NCBI GenBank assembly: GCA_963169105.1
Contig: OY720636.1
Location: 119,244,188 to 119,308,187 of the forward strand
Direction of reading: 5' to 3'
Origin: Ceriagrion tenellum
Lineage: Eukaryota; Arthropoda; Insecta; Odonata; Coenagrionidae
DNA length: 64,000 nucleotides
Below are positions 23,265-38,000 of this stretch, in pieces (the first letter of the stretch is position 1; every line of letters starts with the position of its first letter). The notes under the pieces were generated by a model. It made no database searches. It had not been told where the DNA came from and saw nothing but the letters and a program-made list of their open reading frames with translations. A program made the translations under genes and the position numbers.

Positions 23265-26200
23265 TATGCCCTAGTGAGTTCTGAGGTAAATTAGATTAAA
23301 TATAGTCTTACAGCACAAAATTTGGGAAAACTTTGGAGATGAATTTCAGAATGAAGTGAGGGAACAACTATAGGAATTGAAGGCATCAAATTAGAAGGAC
23401 AATTATCAATTTCACAGGACAGAAAAGCAGCTAACTGATCTTTGAAGGTAGAAGACTTACAAAAACATTTCCAAGCATGTACTTAATAAGTCAACTCTTG
23501 AATCTAATATGAAAGTAGATGGCAAAATATGTAAATAAATAATAAAAATATGTCTTAGATTTTAGTAATTTGACAGTTTATTTGACACACTTTGGGTAAA
23601 TATCGATAATTTGTATGTTTTAAGTAAAATGCTCTGACTCTGCACAAATGCTAAAGACCGTGTAGGGAAAATATTTAAAAACCGTAGCTGTCTTGATATA
23701 GATATTTAAAGTATAGGTACACACACAGTATGGATCTGTAATACATAAGAAGCATTAAAAAGAAATGGAACACTGTAAGAAGTGTGGGAAAAGGAATGAA
23801 TTTTTTAAAAATACAACAGGAAAAGATCATGGAAGAATCACCGCAATAGCAAATATCCATAGCCAATATCCAGTAATGTAGAGTTCGCTTCGTGGCTGAG
23901 TTAAAACTTTTAGTCATTACATGAAATGTGTAGTGCTGCAAATAAATAATCCATTTTACTTTTGGAGAGTATTTTGGGCGATGAATTTTTGAGGACTGAA
24001 TAAGGCCAAAATAGGCTTTAGTACTGTGTACTAAAAGCTGACGACGTGTTTGCGTACATGTCCTATTGAGTCTGCATCGACGCGGCAAGCCTTTGCTTCT
24101 TTCCCCATCCACTCTACATCACTTCTCGTCTCTCCGAGCTGAAAAACACAACGCGACTCGAATACGCGTCCCTTCACCATGCGAGTTACGATATTCTCGT
24201 AAATTTGAAACAGCAGGCTATCACTCCCGCAACAAATGTAAAAAGCTGGAGTGATGGTAACCGAACCTCGGTTATTCATCTGCGGAAGGATCGCAAGTTA
24301 TTCGCTCTCGTTTCATTGATTACCGTTCAAAATTTCCATCATCCAAATGCAAGGCTGTTTCGATAACCCAAGCCCCCACATGCTCACATCAATAACATTA
24401 TTTACTTTCTCGTAAAACGCGACAATAATGTCCCCAATATCCATCATAATTTACATTACGCGTGACATTTTACAATCATGATCATAATTCATAAGATGTA
24501 TGAAGTACTAACCGGTATACAATGATCCGAGTGTATTCCTCCTCTCTGCTTACCCAAAAACTTTCCGAATGGATAACTCACGAGAAGAGTGCTCACAGTG
24601 TTAAGGGAACAGAGTAATTGCTCATATTTCACATGATTTGTACGCCATAAAACAACCCGCATTTTTTAACATGGATAGTTAAAAGTGCTTACCACTGAGA
24701 GCTTAATGCACGACTATCACCAACGCAGTTTGAACGATTTCCTGAGCTACGTGAATTACATCGGTGAGGCTATTATTAATCAATAAGGAATATAAATTGC
24801 ACAAGAGGATTTTAGAACGTATCCCCTTAAAAGATCGATACGTTCATTGTTGTCCCAGGGCGTTTCATTGCATTAATGCCGTTATGTTCATACTGATTCC
24901 TGGATTAAATGTACTCATAATTCTTACGTTAGCCCAAAAATGTTTGAACGGGAATTCTCATGAATTACGAAGTCTGGTCATCCAACTCCGAGGAAAAAAA
25001 GTATTTGCTGACCCTTAATATCACAAATGTATCACCGACCAACTTTGTATTAATGTTTTTCTTAATATCTGCATTCTCTAGAAATTTTATAATTTAAAAA
25101 TCGGAAGGGATGAAAAACACAGACTTTTTTAACACCTGTAACACCACGATGGGTTTTATCAAAGGTGATGTCAATTACCTCTGTACTCAATAATCTCAAT
25201 GATTCGTAAGCGATGAATAACTAGTTTTTACACTTTTTTGGAAGCACAGTTCATGAGAAAATCAAATGAGAAAGAGAATGGAACATTTGGGTCGGTGAAG
25301 CGTTCTGTTCGATAGATATAGTTTCAAATTGTTTCAACTTTAAGTGATGAGAAAAGTTCCGTTCATGATCAGGGTAGTTTTTTTTTCGCATTTCAGTATT
25401 TTCTAATATTTCGTTTAAAAGTTTTATTTTATTTTTTATCTATTTACTATCCATAAGGTTCTAAGATTTTTTAATTTTCTCCATACGCCAAATATAGCGC
25501 TGTAACAAAGCTAATAAGTTATAATTGTCAATAATAATCAAATGATCCAAAAAGTAAAACAGCTTTTTTAAACAAGTTTTGCTTACGGTATATCGTATCA
25601 TACAGTAGTTAACTGAAAAATCTCTCACCGTTGAAACAAAGCGCAAATAAGCCAGGTTCATACACATGTATCACTTCCTAAAACACTAAATATTACGCTC
25701 AAGTAAGTCATACCTTAAGCCGTAAAACAGGCCCCGTTTTTCTCATTCGTTGGGACATTGGTTCAGTTGTCATTGCGGAATAGCCTCTAAACAAAAGGTG
25801 TCAAAACCAAATATCGGTTTTATTCACAAAGCCATCTCCTAGTGATAATTTAAATTTAAATCTATTTTTCAGACAACAGATTTTTCAAAACGTTTCCGCT
25901 TCCCTTACCTTCAAAAGAGGATTATAATGAATTTAGATTTATTCATGGAAGAGTGAAAAAATGCTCACTTAATAACTTTTGACAACGCTTGACGTCCTGT
26001 TCAGGGATTCTCTAATTTACTAACAGCACATCATTTCAGTTAAACGAACTGAATTAAAACAATATTTTAACGCTATCACCATTGGCTATTAATATCCACT
26101 TAATCACTGTTGAATTACATAATGTCCAACGGAGTGAAGTCACTAAAGGGAGATTTATTACGGCTATCTGGTTTATAATAAATGTTTAATCGAGTATGAA

Positions 26201-29200
26201 TTTATGACTACATGATGTCATACAAATAAGTTACAATATTACTCAGAAGCAGTTACTATTTGAGAGAAACGCTACCATGAATGAAACTCATACCTCATCA
26301 AAGGCTACGTGCGAGTGCAAAAGAATTTTTAAAATAAATAAGTTCAAACATTTAAATAGCAGCCCTATAACATTTCGAGAATCTAGAGATAAAGCTTATT
26401 TACATACGATCTATTATATACTAATACTGCGCGCTATTAATTCGAAAAAAATGAGAAACGAATAATAAACCTTTTAAAACGTCAACGATTTAGTATAATT
26501 TAAAAATGTTTCAGCTCGGTTTAAATATTTAGAAGTAACATCATTTTTCATGACTGTACATTTCTTCAAAGAAACTTAATAATGGCAAGTTAATAAAATA
26601 CCACTTAAAATCGTTTCGCAATATTATAACCACGGCTAACTAGAAACACATTTCCGAGACTCTTAACAGTTAGCTTTTTTACTTCCGGGACCCATTCTTC
26701 TTAGTTGCTCTCACTCAAAGATTTAATTCACCTGCTAGAAAATATGCAAGTGACCAGAGGGCAGACACTCAGAAAGAGATATGACCACGATTGCAAGGAA
26801 AATGGTTTTTTGAAGAGAGACTAGTTTCCGGCTGGACGTAAGGCGTCGGCAGTTAGAGGGCGAAAGGGTTATGGATTAAAGGCTCTTGTGGAAAATGAAG
26901 AGGTTCTCTGACTAGACTATTAAATGAAGGTGGTGTAGTTAATGAGGCTGAATTAAAAGGAAGGCCGACGGATTAGGAAGCGAAGAAAGATGAAGGGTAC
27001 GCATTTAAAAGGAACTCTGAGGTAGATTAAGTGGTAACTTATGATGGAGACAAGGTTTCAAAAAGCATCAACCGGAAAGGATCGTAGGGATGGTACCAGT
27101 AGGGGCAATAAACCATTTATCTGGAAAATTTCTGTTTTTTCCCTTTCTTGGATACACCGTTCCCACAACCGTTAGTAAGCTGTCATTTTCGTCATTAGTA
27201 CTTTAGTCGAGGTTTCATTTCCTCCCTTCGCAATGAAGTACTAAATAATTTCGCATTACTCTCTAAGTAACTAGGGTGGTAAAAAGGGCTAAATGGATAC
27301 CCTTCACGTGCGGGAAGAGTGAAACCAATCAGGAGGCACAAGGGCAGTCTTCCTTGAACGTCAGTTCATTCTCTCTAGAGAATGCGAGTCGAAAAATTTG
27401 GCAACAGTGGCCAATTGTATCTTTTGATGTTTTCTCCCTCTTGATTAATTGTTAGTTGATAACTGGCATGAGCCGTTGATATGGCAACGCTTACCCAAAT
27501 GTCCCTATTTGTACTACTACAATTCCTGTCGAAGTAGTTCCTCCAGAGTGGAATGTGATTAGATGAAGTCACATACCCATTTGCCCAGCCTTCACCCACA
27601 GATACAAATTGAAATGGTGATAGCAGCTCCCTTTTCTAGCTTTCCATTTCGTGGATATAATTTACCACTGACATCCATTCCACCATGAATGAATATTTCC
27701 TTCAGAAGATGAAAAAGCAATGCTTTCTCTCTAATGGTTATATAATACGTACTCTAAATTCATCAATTTAAGTCAGATTACTTGTAACATAATAGAAGAG
27801 CGACAAAACATCAAAGATTACGATGGAAAATGATCTACCAAAAATTCATGCATCAAAAATTATCATTAAACAACAAAGATTTTGTTAAAGAAAATCAGCA
27901 CCAAAATAAAAAGCTTGATATTTAATTGATTTATAGAAAATGCAGTGAGATCACTGTATTCCAAGGAAAAAACTTAAGGAAAATATGGCCTAAGAAGTAG
28001 GTCTCCGAAAACGCAGAGCGATAAGATATTACTGAAAGCATGATTATAATAAAGCAGCCATTAAAATAAAATTGGTATTATTCGACAGTGGAAGAAAATA
28101 CAATGAAAATAGAAAAAGGCAACAAGTATGGTTTCTCTTTGACCAGGTTTAATGAGATGCAGATGCAAAATTTTATTTCAAGGAAAGGAAAAAATACACC
28201 ACAGATAAATAAAGGATTTCAATAACCGAGATAAATACGTTTTAAAAAATGATCAAAAATTACACATTTGTCCGCTTGAAAAAGAGAACATGAGGTTAAC
28301 TCATTCATAGAATAATAACGATACTTGTTAGCACAATTCTTCTACACGTACCCATTATTAGAAAATAAAAGTAATAAAACTTTATTGTTTACGTATTATC
28401 GTGTCAGAGACTTTAGCTGACCACGGTAATGCAATACATTTCGCAGACAGCCATTTCCTTCACCTCAGTTGGTTATACTTTTTTCAGCTTTTGCTCATAA
28501 GTTATCTATATATCTTCATTTGGCAAGAACTGAAGTTATTTTTATATTTTTTCTAACATTCCAATTACACCGAAAAAACTTTCTTTCGTAATTCAAAAAG
28601 CTCACGGATTCTTTCATTATTCGGTCACTCTCAACCAAAATATGAGACAAAAAAGCTCAAAACATAATTCATATTTTTCATCCCATCCTTGTATATTATC
28701 CTCCATAACCTTTATTATTTGGCCAGTTTAACTGACAAATTTACCACATTACCTAACGTTTGATTTTTCAAATCATGTCGATATTCTCTTGTAATCGATC
28801 AGTAAACATGATAATAAATCCAACATATGGACTGAATGCACGATAAACATGCAGAGAGAATCTAATAAAGCAATTCTCCTCCTATGATACCCATTAAAAT
28901 AAGGAGATCGAAATACCTTTTCATGAGGACATTGTCCTTTCTAGCTGATAATAAATAGTAGATATATCCATTATCCTTGAAACAATGCAAACCATTTTGC
29001 CCTGAGATAAAACTGTAAGAAGTTTCAACATCTATGGGCTAAATTTAATCGATGCGACAAAAACGCATTTTGTATCTATTTTCACCTTTGAAGGCTGAAC
29101 GTAATTATAAGTTCTTCCTATTAGGAAGAAATATTAATTACACATAAGTGGCAAGAATAAGTATAAACCAGATCTATTCCAAGCGCATTGTAATTAAGTT

Positions 29201-30894
29201 AGTTTGCATAAGAGATGACAGGATGAGATAAAGAATGGGTAGAGAATACAAAATACTACAATAGGTCAGCTCCTTGCAACTGCGGTAACGTGAGAGGCTC
29301 TGATCTGAAATAGGAAGAGCCCTGTATGCCCTGTGTACAATCACACCTGGACGGTTGACCTTAGAGGTGGCTCGACAGCACTTCGTAGATGAATATTTAG
29401 ATATTCTTGATATTGAGAGTGACAAAGAATAAAATGACATACATCAGAGAAAACCCTGGAAATTACAAATGAACATGCTCCGCTTTCCCCTAGCGGATGT
29501 TTATGAGTGGGTGGATGCCATCCACCAGAAGAGACACCCAACCGATGACCTCTCTCGACATTTAACACCAATGGAGATAAAAAGGTCAACGTCGGCAAGC
29601 CCTCCATCAACTTCATAAAAACATCCTCCCGGCCCGTAATTGCGCTTGGCTTTCCCTAATGGGGTCAAATAATCTCAGAGGCTGGTCGCCTTCCCCTACA
29701 AACGCCATTCGGAGAGCAATTTTTTCTCCTTGAAATACATCCCAGAGTTGGGTAGAGCAGCAGAATTTGGGGAGGCGATGAAAAAGAAGTAAGAATTCAC
29801 CAAAGGCCTGCGTGGGGACGCAGTAATCCACGACATGAGAGAGTAATGCTCTCCTCACCTTGGCCCAACGTTCCTCCTCCTCGCTTAAATTCCACTGGTT
29901 CCCTACCCATTCATTTGTACCGTCGACCCGCGAACCTCAGCGAGCAAAAATCTTGCTGCCTCTCTTCTCCACCGTATGCCCTTGGTTGAGGTCACAAGGA
30001 GCGCGCTACGTTCTCCAACACCGGGATGACCTCATGCCCCAAATGCATTATCTCTTGTTGCAGGATCTCTAAACTTGACATCCTCGTAAAATCCTCTTAA
30101 TTCCCTTCCATATTCCGATTCCTTACCCGTACCAAAGAGTACAGCGAGGATATTTGTGTCTCTTAAGATACGTTTCCTTGCAACCTTTTTCGCGTCGTTC
30201 ACTACCTCTGCCTTGAGCGTCACAACATACAAAAAATATGGACAATGGGAAGTTATGAGGTAGAGAACCTTTAGAGGAACCCAAAAAACCCCATGTATAT
30301 TTCAGGATTTTTTTTGCTGTTTCCAAGTTATACCTTTCGAGTTATTTTCCGATATGATGTACCAACATAATTTTGTCGATAGTGACCAAAGTAAGAGACA
30401 TAGACCCCATTATTTCTTAAAACTAGCTAATTATTACACCAATTAATTACAAAACCGCATATTTCCCTATGCCTAATCATTGCGCCCAAATAAATATGGA
30501 AATGATTTTTTGTCGATTCCCAAACTTACCAAAATGTTTAAAGGCTTTTTTAAGAATAAAATCGCATAACATTTCAAAAAAAATAGTTTAACAACTTTCT
30601 TAGAGTACCAACTCTTTTTGCTGTACCTTTTACTCAATTACGTCAACGGCAATCAGTTTGGTTCAAATTGATTGAGTGCAAAATTTAAAAATTTTAAAAC
30701 ATCGAAAATTGACGAAATATGAGCAAAAGGTATTGGTGTTCACAAATATATATCTCATTATGAAAATCGCATTTGTTACCAATAACAATAACATGACGCA
30801 TTTCTTCTCAGGAAACTATTTTTTACTTTGCCGCCGTCGTCGGGAACGCAGAACTCTTTGGGAAATGGTATCGGACCTTTTTCTGGCGATGTTA
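23265..30894. other. Long gene-free stretch
   Basis: About 7.6 kb of AT-rich sequence. The longest frame (23675-24112, minus, 145 codons) has no recognisable domain and no supporting structure. A slightly GC-richer patch at 29340-30070 carries overlapping 70-91 codon frames on both strands, none recognisable. Confidence 0.45.
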
Positions 30895-31662
30895 AAGAAT
30901 GAAAATGGATGTTCACGAGAAAATTAGGCAATGGCCTGCGCCATTAAAGTTAAACTTAGGTCAACTTACGGGATATGACCCACAATACATCAGATAATAA
31001 TCAAGCGGCCTACCAATGACGAGCATAATGTATGTCCCTGTCGCCGCCTGCGAAGAATTTCTCCCTTCTGATTTCTACGCATTGCCTAGCAACGCAAAAA
31101 CGACTGTGTGAAAACGTAGCTTTACCATTCTCCTCTTCATGACAAAAATTTCATACAAGGAAGGAAATCTCAAATATGACAGCTTCGGTTGATACCAATA
31201 CATCTCTCTACAAACGCCCTTTCCCGAAGTCATTTTCCTCCCCTACCAACCTCAAGTTTATTACTCACTTTAAAATTTTTTTCCTCGTCGGCTCATTCAC
31301 CCATTCCGTCTCGTACGTCATTTTCCTGTCAATTCTGTCATTTTTCGACTTTAGAGAGAAGTAATTCTTAATAGCTTACTAGTGCATTGAAACATAGGCA
31401 TCGTCCCAATATTCTTTCACGAAGCCCATACAGAGAATTTGCAAAGGTCATACACTGACCTACATAAACCTTTTGCCGTGGATTCTCGTTCAGTTTTCAA
31501 ATTAGGCTACAACTACAAAACTGCAGAAGAAAAATATATATCCATCTCAGGCCAGAATATCTTCAATTCAGAGTTATCATGGTATTTTATTACATCAATA
31601 TCAAACAAATGTCGAGGGATGGTAACTTTTTAATAGTTAAAGAACAAAATGGTTTGCTAATT
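30895..31662 (+). repeat. Duplicated non-coding segment D, uninterrupted copy
   Basis: About 770 bases matching 40134-40562 plus 42690-43003 in the same order and orientation. Shared blocks include ACGAGAAAATTAGGCAATGG, TTCTACGCATTGCCTAGCAAC, ATGACAGCTTCGGTTGATACC, CATTTTTCGACTTTAGAGAG, and GGCCAGAATATCTTCAATTC. Frames are not conserved between copies (small indels of 14 and about 6 bases), arguing against coding. This copy is the unoccupied version of the PLE-3 insertion site. Confidence 0.8.
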
Positions 31663-33261
31663 TTCATTTAAGTACATGATATGAGTGAAGAACAGCTGAA
31701 CCAAGTTCCAAACTCGCATTCCCAGCGCACTAACAAACTTTCCCATCCCCGCCTCTAATCTTAATGGCCTCGAAAATAAGATTAAAATAAGGTTACATGC
31801 ACTCAGCTAATGAACTGACCTCCTGTAGCGTTTGACGCCTGAAAATAACACCAATTATTTAAAAATAATATCGTTCCTTACTTCTCGAGAATAACAATTA
31901 TACAATGTCATCTCATTCCATGATGCTGATTAAAACGTACACAAGCGACAATTTTTATACGAAAAATATCGTATGGCAAGATAAACATGCATCGTGCCAC
32001 ACGCACAGTTACCCTACTAAAGAATTTGTTAGGTCTCAAACGAATATATTTGAAGCTTCCGATGCAAATTCTTTGAGCATATATTCATCAAAGAATTATA
32101 TTAAATTTCAGCTATAATGATATATCTTAAATCTGAAAACCAGATTATTGACAATTTGGATTTATCTTTTACTAAAAGTTTTGTCAAATTCTCTAAGCTT
32201 GAATTCCGCTTAAATAGCTTCTTCCTAACAAGAATTTATCCGAACAGAAATTAACCACAGCAATAATTCGATTCCAATCACACAATGAAAAAGTATCCTG
32301 ACCTTACCAACGCCTCGTAATACGGTATATGGACATCGAGTGATGATATTATATTTTCCAATAAGCAATGCAAGAATGACTTAGGAATTCATTACTATTA
32401 GAAAGATATAAAAATCAGTCGATTGAGACACATTCCTTATTCAAAACCAATTTGAGGAGTAAAAGAAGAATAGAATCTCTCAGCAGAAAATACAACCGGA
32501 AGTTTTAGTCAGCCGGAAAATTGCGAACAACGCACCCGTTCTACGAATAGCTGAAGTCCCTCGGCTCACCAATTTCTTGCGAGTCTACTCTACAATACAA
32601 CCCCGTCATCTTTTTGTCACTCAGTTAAGAGCTAAACGAAAACTATGATATTCCTTATCCATCCAACCGAATCGCGGAGACGATCGCCGGTCATTCCTGG
32701 CAGGTAGGAGAAAACTACTAATATCCATTTTAATGACATCCGTCAACGAATATGATATAGGCACGCAATCTTTAGCCTCACCGACTGAATTTCTAAGAAT
32801 TTTCAAGAGAAAAAGTGATAGTTTATGGACCGTATTTATTTACTTGCGCCTTCTCTACTGACTATAATCAAGCTAAAGCAAAATCTCTCTCTCACACACC
32901 CCAAAAATCCCTTCAAACAAAGTCTATTCCTGAGACACCGAATCTATTCTTTTGAAAAGAATTGATTGCTGTCCTTTAAATACGGAATCAAAACCTATCA
33001 ATCATGAACTCTCATAACCCGATGGCTCACAGCACACTGACGCGAGAAAGAGAGCTGAATTATTTCATGTAAGAAAGGCATGGGGCAGTCATCCACAGTT
33101 GACATCCCAGATTATTCCCTTACATAAGGTATTTGTTTTAAAACGTCGTTTTTTATGCGAATATTTGGAGTTTTTCTCCGATTTCAACAATAGCATCTTC
33201 CCTTGGCAACATGAGGTATACCTTTGAACGGGAAATATGCGCCCGGGTATGCTATGGCTTA
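31663..33261. other. No gene recognised
   Basis: AT-rich; no recognisable feature. Confidence 0.45.
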
Positions 33262-33610
33262 TCTATACTCTGTATAAAAATGTAATGGTGCCTGTACGTT
33301 CGTTACTCTTCTCCTCTAAAACTACAGAACCGATTGATCTGAAATTGCGCGATTCTAGCAGACTTGCTAACGTGAACTAAATAGCTTTAAAAACTGTCTC
33401 AGGGACTCAAGGGCCAAAGGATCCAAAAATATGGGCCCATTTCAAGCACGGGAATCTTTGATAAGGTTTCCAATTCCTTTTTAAAATAAATTACAATAAA
33501 GATAAGGGTAGAAAATTTGATTATCGAATGTCTGCAATAATGTAAAAACTAATTCTTGCAATCGATTTTGTTGTACGTTTACCTTCTACAATATTTCTTA
33601 AACTTATCCT
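33262..33610 (+). mobile_element. Helitron-like 5'-end fragment
   Basis: Starts at 33262 as TCTATACTCTGTATAAAAAT preceded by A, then TAATGGTGCCTGTACGTTCG, a close pattern match to the minus-strand 5' end at 23264 (TCTTACTAATATATAAAA...TGGTGTCTGTCTGTT). No 3' hairpin/CTAG end is visible before the LINE tail at 33613, so it is probably truncated. Confidence 0.45.
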
Positions 33611-33612
33611 TC

Positions 33613-34480
33613 TGACTTCTTCTTCTAACTTCTGTCAGTCTATACATACATGCATACCAATCACGCCGTTCCCTTCCGGGGTGGGCACAGCCACAAATTT
33701 TCACTCATACACACATATTTGTACACCTAACTCTGCTTCAATAATTGCCTCCATACTGACCTATCCTTGCAAACCTCTTTTGCCTCATTTACCCCCATGC
33801 ACTGCTTCATACACGCCCTCCTGTTTTTAAGACTTCTAAAGTTCCTCCTCCTAAGAATTTCCTCAATCACATTCAACCACAATTTTCTCGGCCTACCTCT
33901 ACCTCTCGCACCATTCATTTCACTCTTATGTCTTGTTTCGTTATTCGACTCTCATCCATTCTCTCAACATGGCCGAACCAACGAAGAACACTCCTTTCAT
34001 ATATGTCCATCACTGGAGCATCTAACCCACATTCATTTATTACCCACTCATTCCTGACCCTATCCATCCTACTTTTGCCGTAAACACTCCTCAGATAACT
34101 AATATCCACGGCGTTTAGTGCACTGTTATGTTTATCCTGACATACCCATGTTTTACTACATAAAACAAAGTGGGGAGAAGTACACTTTTGTACACGGCGA
34201 TTTTCGCCTCTTTAGACTGGCACTCATTCCTTGATATGGTCCACATGCTACCACTTTCCTTCCAACATTCGCACGCCTCTTTATCTCATCTATCCGTCCA
34301 TCTTTCGTAAACATCTTACCTAAGTACACAAAATCTTCCACTTCTTCAATTACTTCACCATTCGCCCTCATACAGTTATTCTCCCCATTCTCCTTATCAA
34401 AAACTACTACTTTAGTCTTGCACGCATTTACCCTCAATTCCATTATCTCTATTGAATTATTAAAATACACAGGTATTAGT
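33613..34480 (-). pseudogene. LINE remnant (RT C-terminal part), minus strand
   Basis: Three consecutive frame segments read in order on the minus strand. 34470-34156 holds ELRVNACKTKVVVF, NGEVIEEVEDFVYLGKMF and EIKRRANVGRKV, the region after the catalytic FADD. 34109-33915 holds YLRSVYGKSRMDRVRNEW and YERSVLRWFGHVERMDESR. 33918-33727 holds GARGRGRPRKLWLN and DRSVWRQLL, followed by a stop. A 3' untranslated region with CACCCCGGAAGGGAACGG ends in a GAAGAAGAAG tail near 33617-33630. The catalytic palm is missing and frames shift at least twice, so it is a dead 5'-truncated copy. It differs clearly from the 12.4-kb LINE. Confidence 0.72.
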
Positions 34481-34884
34481 AATAAGCACTCTTTCGATGA
34501 CGGGTATAGTCCTGATAGAGAGATTAGCAGCCGAGCCGAGGTATTCAGTCACGCCAAAGAAAAATTCACGCAGCGCTGATATCCAAAATTGCCATGGCCA
34601 ATGTAGGATAGCGTTTTCAAACAGATGCCATGCCATATTCATGTTACTTACAAATATGGAGGAAAAGCGAAATTATCTCCCCAGATTTTCTGGTCATTAA
34701 TAATGGACAAATTATCTTCCAGGAATCTACATCAACCATGAAACATGGCGTAGTTTATCCAAATGGCGTCCCCCAGAGAGGAAAAAATCAAATAACTCAT
34801 CATCAGCCTAGGTGCAACACCTCAGTGAAAGAAATATGAAAATACTCCCGCGACACGAAGCAACGAAAATTTCAAACGATTATG
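34481..34884. other. No gene recognised
   Basis: No recognisable feature; small frames only. Confidence 0.4.
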
Positions 34885-35090
34885 GGAAATTTACAGTGGA
34901 AAAATCATTCGCCTGGACCCAGATCCCTCGATTTCGCGCCGAGTGCTCATATACGAAATGGGAAATCGAGGGATCAGAGTTCAATTTCCAATCCAGGCAA
35001 ATGATTTTTCCGCTGTGAATTTCACACAATTGTGTGATCACTGGCGGGTGACTCCGTTGAAGTAACTGCGCGGCTAGTTCCGTGGTTCGT
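34885..35090. repeat. SINE-like inverted pair (large imperfect hairpin)
   Basis: 34885-34935 is the reverse complement of 34962-35023 except for about 11 extra bases in the second arm. Shared words include CAGTGGAAAAATCATTCGCCTGG / CAGCGGAAAAATCATTTGCCTGG and GATCCCTCGATTTC. The second arm, read on the minus strand, contains GGAAATTGAACTCTGATCC, similar to a decayed tRNA T-arm. The block continues to 35090 with the CGGGTGACTCCGTTGAAG text shared with 21.2 kb. Confidence 0.55.
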
Positions 35091-38000
35091 TGAAAATAAA
35101 TTTCAAATGCTTTGATAAAAGTACGTTAGAGTTTTTCCTTAAATTTTTCCTCGCTTAAAAATAAAATTCCAAATATAAATGTGAAGTTCAGTGTAGAATT
35201 AACTCCACATTTAGTCATTCGCAACATATAACGAAATATTTCCATCTCTTCCCCAAAAGCCGACAATACTTAATCAGTATCCAGAATGTAAAGCTTTTAT
35301 TCACATTTTAGCACAGCGCATAGTAACGTCAATACTCCCATAGTTATTGAGCTCTCAGATGGTTCATCTATGGAGAAGCGGCAACTGAGTAGTGATTTGA
35401 CGAATAGGAAGGAATGGACACATTGCGGAACGGGAGCATGGAAGTCGCTTTGATTAAAGTTATCGTGGAAAAGGGGAATTGGGAAAGAAAGTTCTTTCAA
35501 AGAGAGAAAAAATGTTTGGGGGAGGGTTGATTTGTGGCCTGGGATAGAAAAAGATAGTTGCTCCTCCGCGGATGGTGGAAGAATTAATCAGGAGAGTGGA
35601 TGGAGGTTGGCTGTTGACGTCGTGAAATTTACGACACACAGGGTCAATAACAAAAACCCACCGAAGAGGGCAGAATACGATATGACTGTACAGCAAAATA
35701 CTAGAATACATGGCTTGAAGGCGTATAACAAATTCTTTCCCCGAAGGACCTCAATGAATGGGGTCAGGGTCAAGGTCAAGAAAAAACCCAGATGAATTCC
35801 ACTGAAAAGAGAAAAAAATACGAATTTCCCTCGAGGTAGTTTCGGCTAAATCGTGAGTCCGCCGATTTGTTTTACATCATAGAATTTTGTTTTTGTTTTA
35901 ATTCTGAGGATGTCAAATAATTGCATTAACTCTGGTTTTTAGCATGGTTGACATTGATGGAATCTGCTTCAGCCATGCGAATATTTAGCTTGTATCATAC
36001 CACACAGCAATATATAATTTTATCAGAAATATGCTATTTGGTACAACAGCTTTTAAACACTACTCCGACTTCGTTATGAACACGCCCCTGAGAATGAAAT
36101 AAGGGTTGAAACCAGTAGTACCAAGTATGTATAACATTTCAGTAAAAATTATTCATTGATGTGGATTCACATTCTTAACAGTACTGTTTCCTCATATTGA
36201 TCCGGCCATATAAATAGCGGTCAATAATATTATATATTGGCATTAAAGTAATTTCTGCGCAAAATGTGTTAATCGCAAAAAAATGGACAAAATTCGAGCG
36301 AGTGTAAGCGAATATCGAATAATATTTTTTTTCGACGATAGGCATATTTTTAAGGGAATTCCTTAGTTATTAACCTATCAAATAAAATAAATTGCACCAA
36401 AAAGATGAGACAGAAGAAACAATTCGACCGCGAGCAATGAAGGCATCACGTCCTATGGGACTGCTCGCGAAATTGCGAACATGTAGCGAGACTGCATCGT
36501 GTTCAAGCACTCCCATTCCCGCTTCCCAATTGCCGATTAAGCCTCCCATTCGAACTACCTCCTCCTCTCGAAGGAATCTCTCCGGAGCACGCTTACTCCC
36601 AATGACTCTGGCATCCAATCTGAAGTACTGATTTCCATGACTAACTCGAAAAAGCACTGAGCCAGGATATTGTACTTAAACATTTAAGACTTAACACGTC
36701 AATCCGCTTTATTTCATTCCCGAGCCCTCTTGTGAAAACTGAGTTACTACAGAGTGAATAGTCTAACACTAAAAAAACAATATCTACGTTACTACTGTAT
36801 CATTTCTGTTTTCTCACTCTGCCACGAGATACTTAGATTGAATAGTCCAACTAAGAACGTAAATAATTGAAAAATCTTCATGAATTAACTCAATTAACTC
36901 AGCTACCAGTAAATAATTAAACTGTCTATGGGCTAATTGCATGTTGATACATAGAGCCAAACTTAATATTTCGTTAAACGACTTAACATCGAAATATTGC
37001 ATGATAATGATTCGCCATATGACAATTTCGCATTACTTTGGCACCACACTATTATCATCTATATTGATTATACCAGGGCATTCGTTTGGTACTGTTTCTT
37101 TCCCCACTTTACGAGATCCATATTACGTTTCAGTTTTGCCAAAATTGCATTCACAGTTTCATAAAATATAATTCAAACGTGCTATTTCCACGTATTATAT
37201 ACCTAACAATGACTATACGGCAGTTAATGACTTTGTGCGTAAGCTTAAATTCTGTTCTACTTAAAGATCACATTCTGGTGATACTTTTTTCCGATCATAT
37301 TTTTCATCTTCACGCCCAATTTACCTACCAATATTTACATCCTGCGTTGAATGAAATCCGATTCGTCAATACATTCGACATGATCAATTGTTTGTTACAG
37401 CTGCCATTCCGTTTAAGGCGCGTCGTATTCTTAGTTAAGCTTTTCACCGTCTGAAATATGAGGTATCTAACACCTTATCACTGGAATTTAATTAGCAAAG
37501 TTGAATTACAAGACATTAAATGACGAAATGTCAATATTTCATTAATTTTCTTATGCTAAAAAATAAACAATAATAAAAACCTTTAAATCGACTCAGAAAT
37601 AACTGAAATATGTGAAAGTTTTTAATTAATGCATTTTTAGTAAAACTTTACGCTAAAATAATATACCACATAAATAACAAGTTGGCAAGGTATTTTGGTA
37701 GGTACCTAACATAGAATAATAAACTTGCATTTCCGTAAGTTATCTTACCATATTTTATTTCCCAGTAACGGTTAAATTTGGTTTTTGTACGCAACAACCA
37801 TTCAGCCAAGCTTGTTACAAACAGTTCCGCATCATTTCGAGGACAGAGCAGTATATTCCGTTAGGTGATGACACTGCTTTATGACAGGATCTGATTTGTA
37901 TTCCGTTCTGATAATGAGGAAAGATCGTTGAAGTCACGGTCATGGACAGAATATTCTCAAAGCTTGCAAGAATAATAATAGCCATTTGAACATCTATAAC

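Noticed and set aside
34790..34815. CTGATGATGA on the minus strand
   Set aside because: A hammerhead box by sequence, but no following stem and no GAAA in the right place.
36370..36657. 95-codon minus-strand frame in a GC-richer patch
   Set aside because: No recognisable domain, and an overlapping plus-strand frame is almost as long. It could be an exon but cannot be supported.
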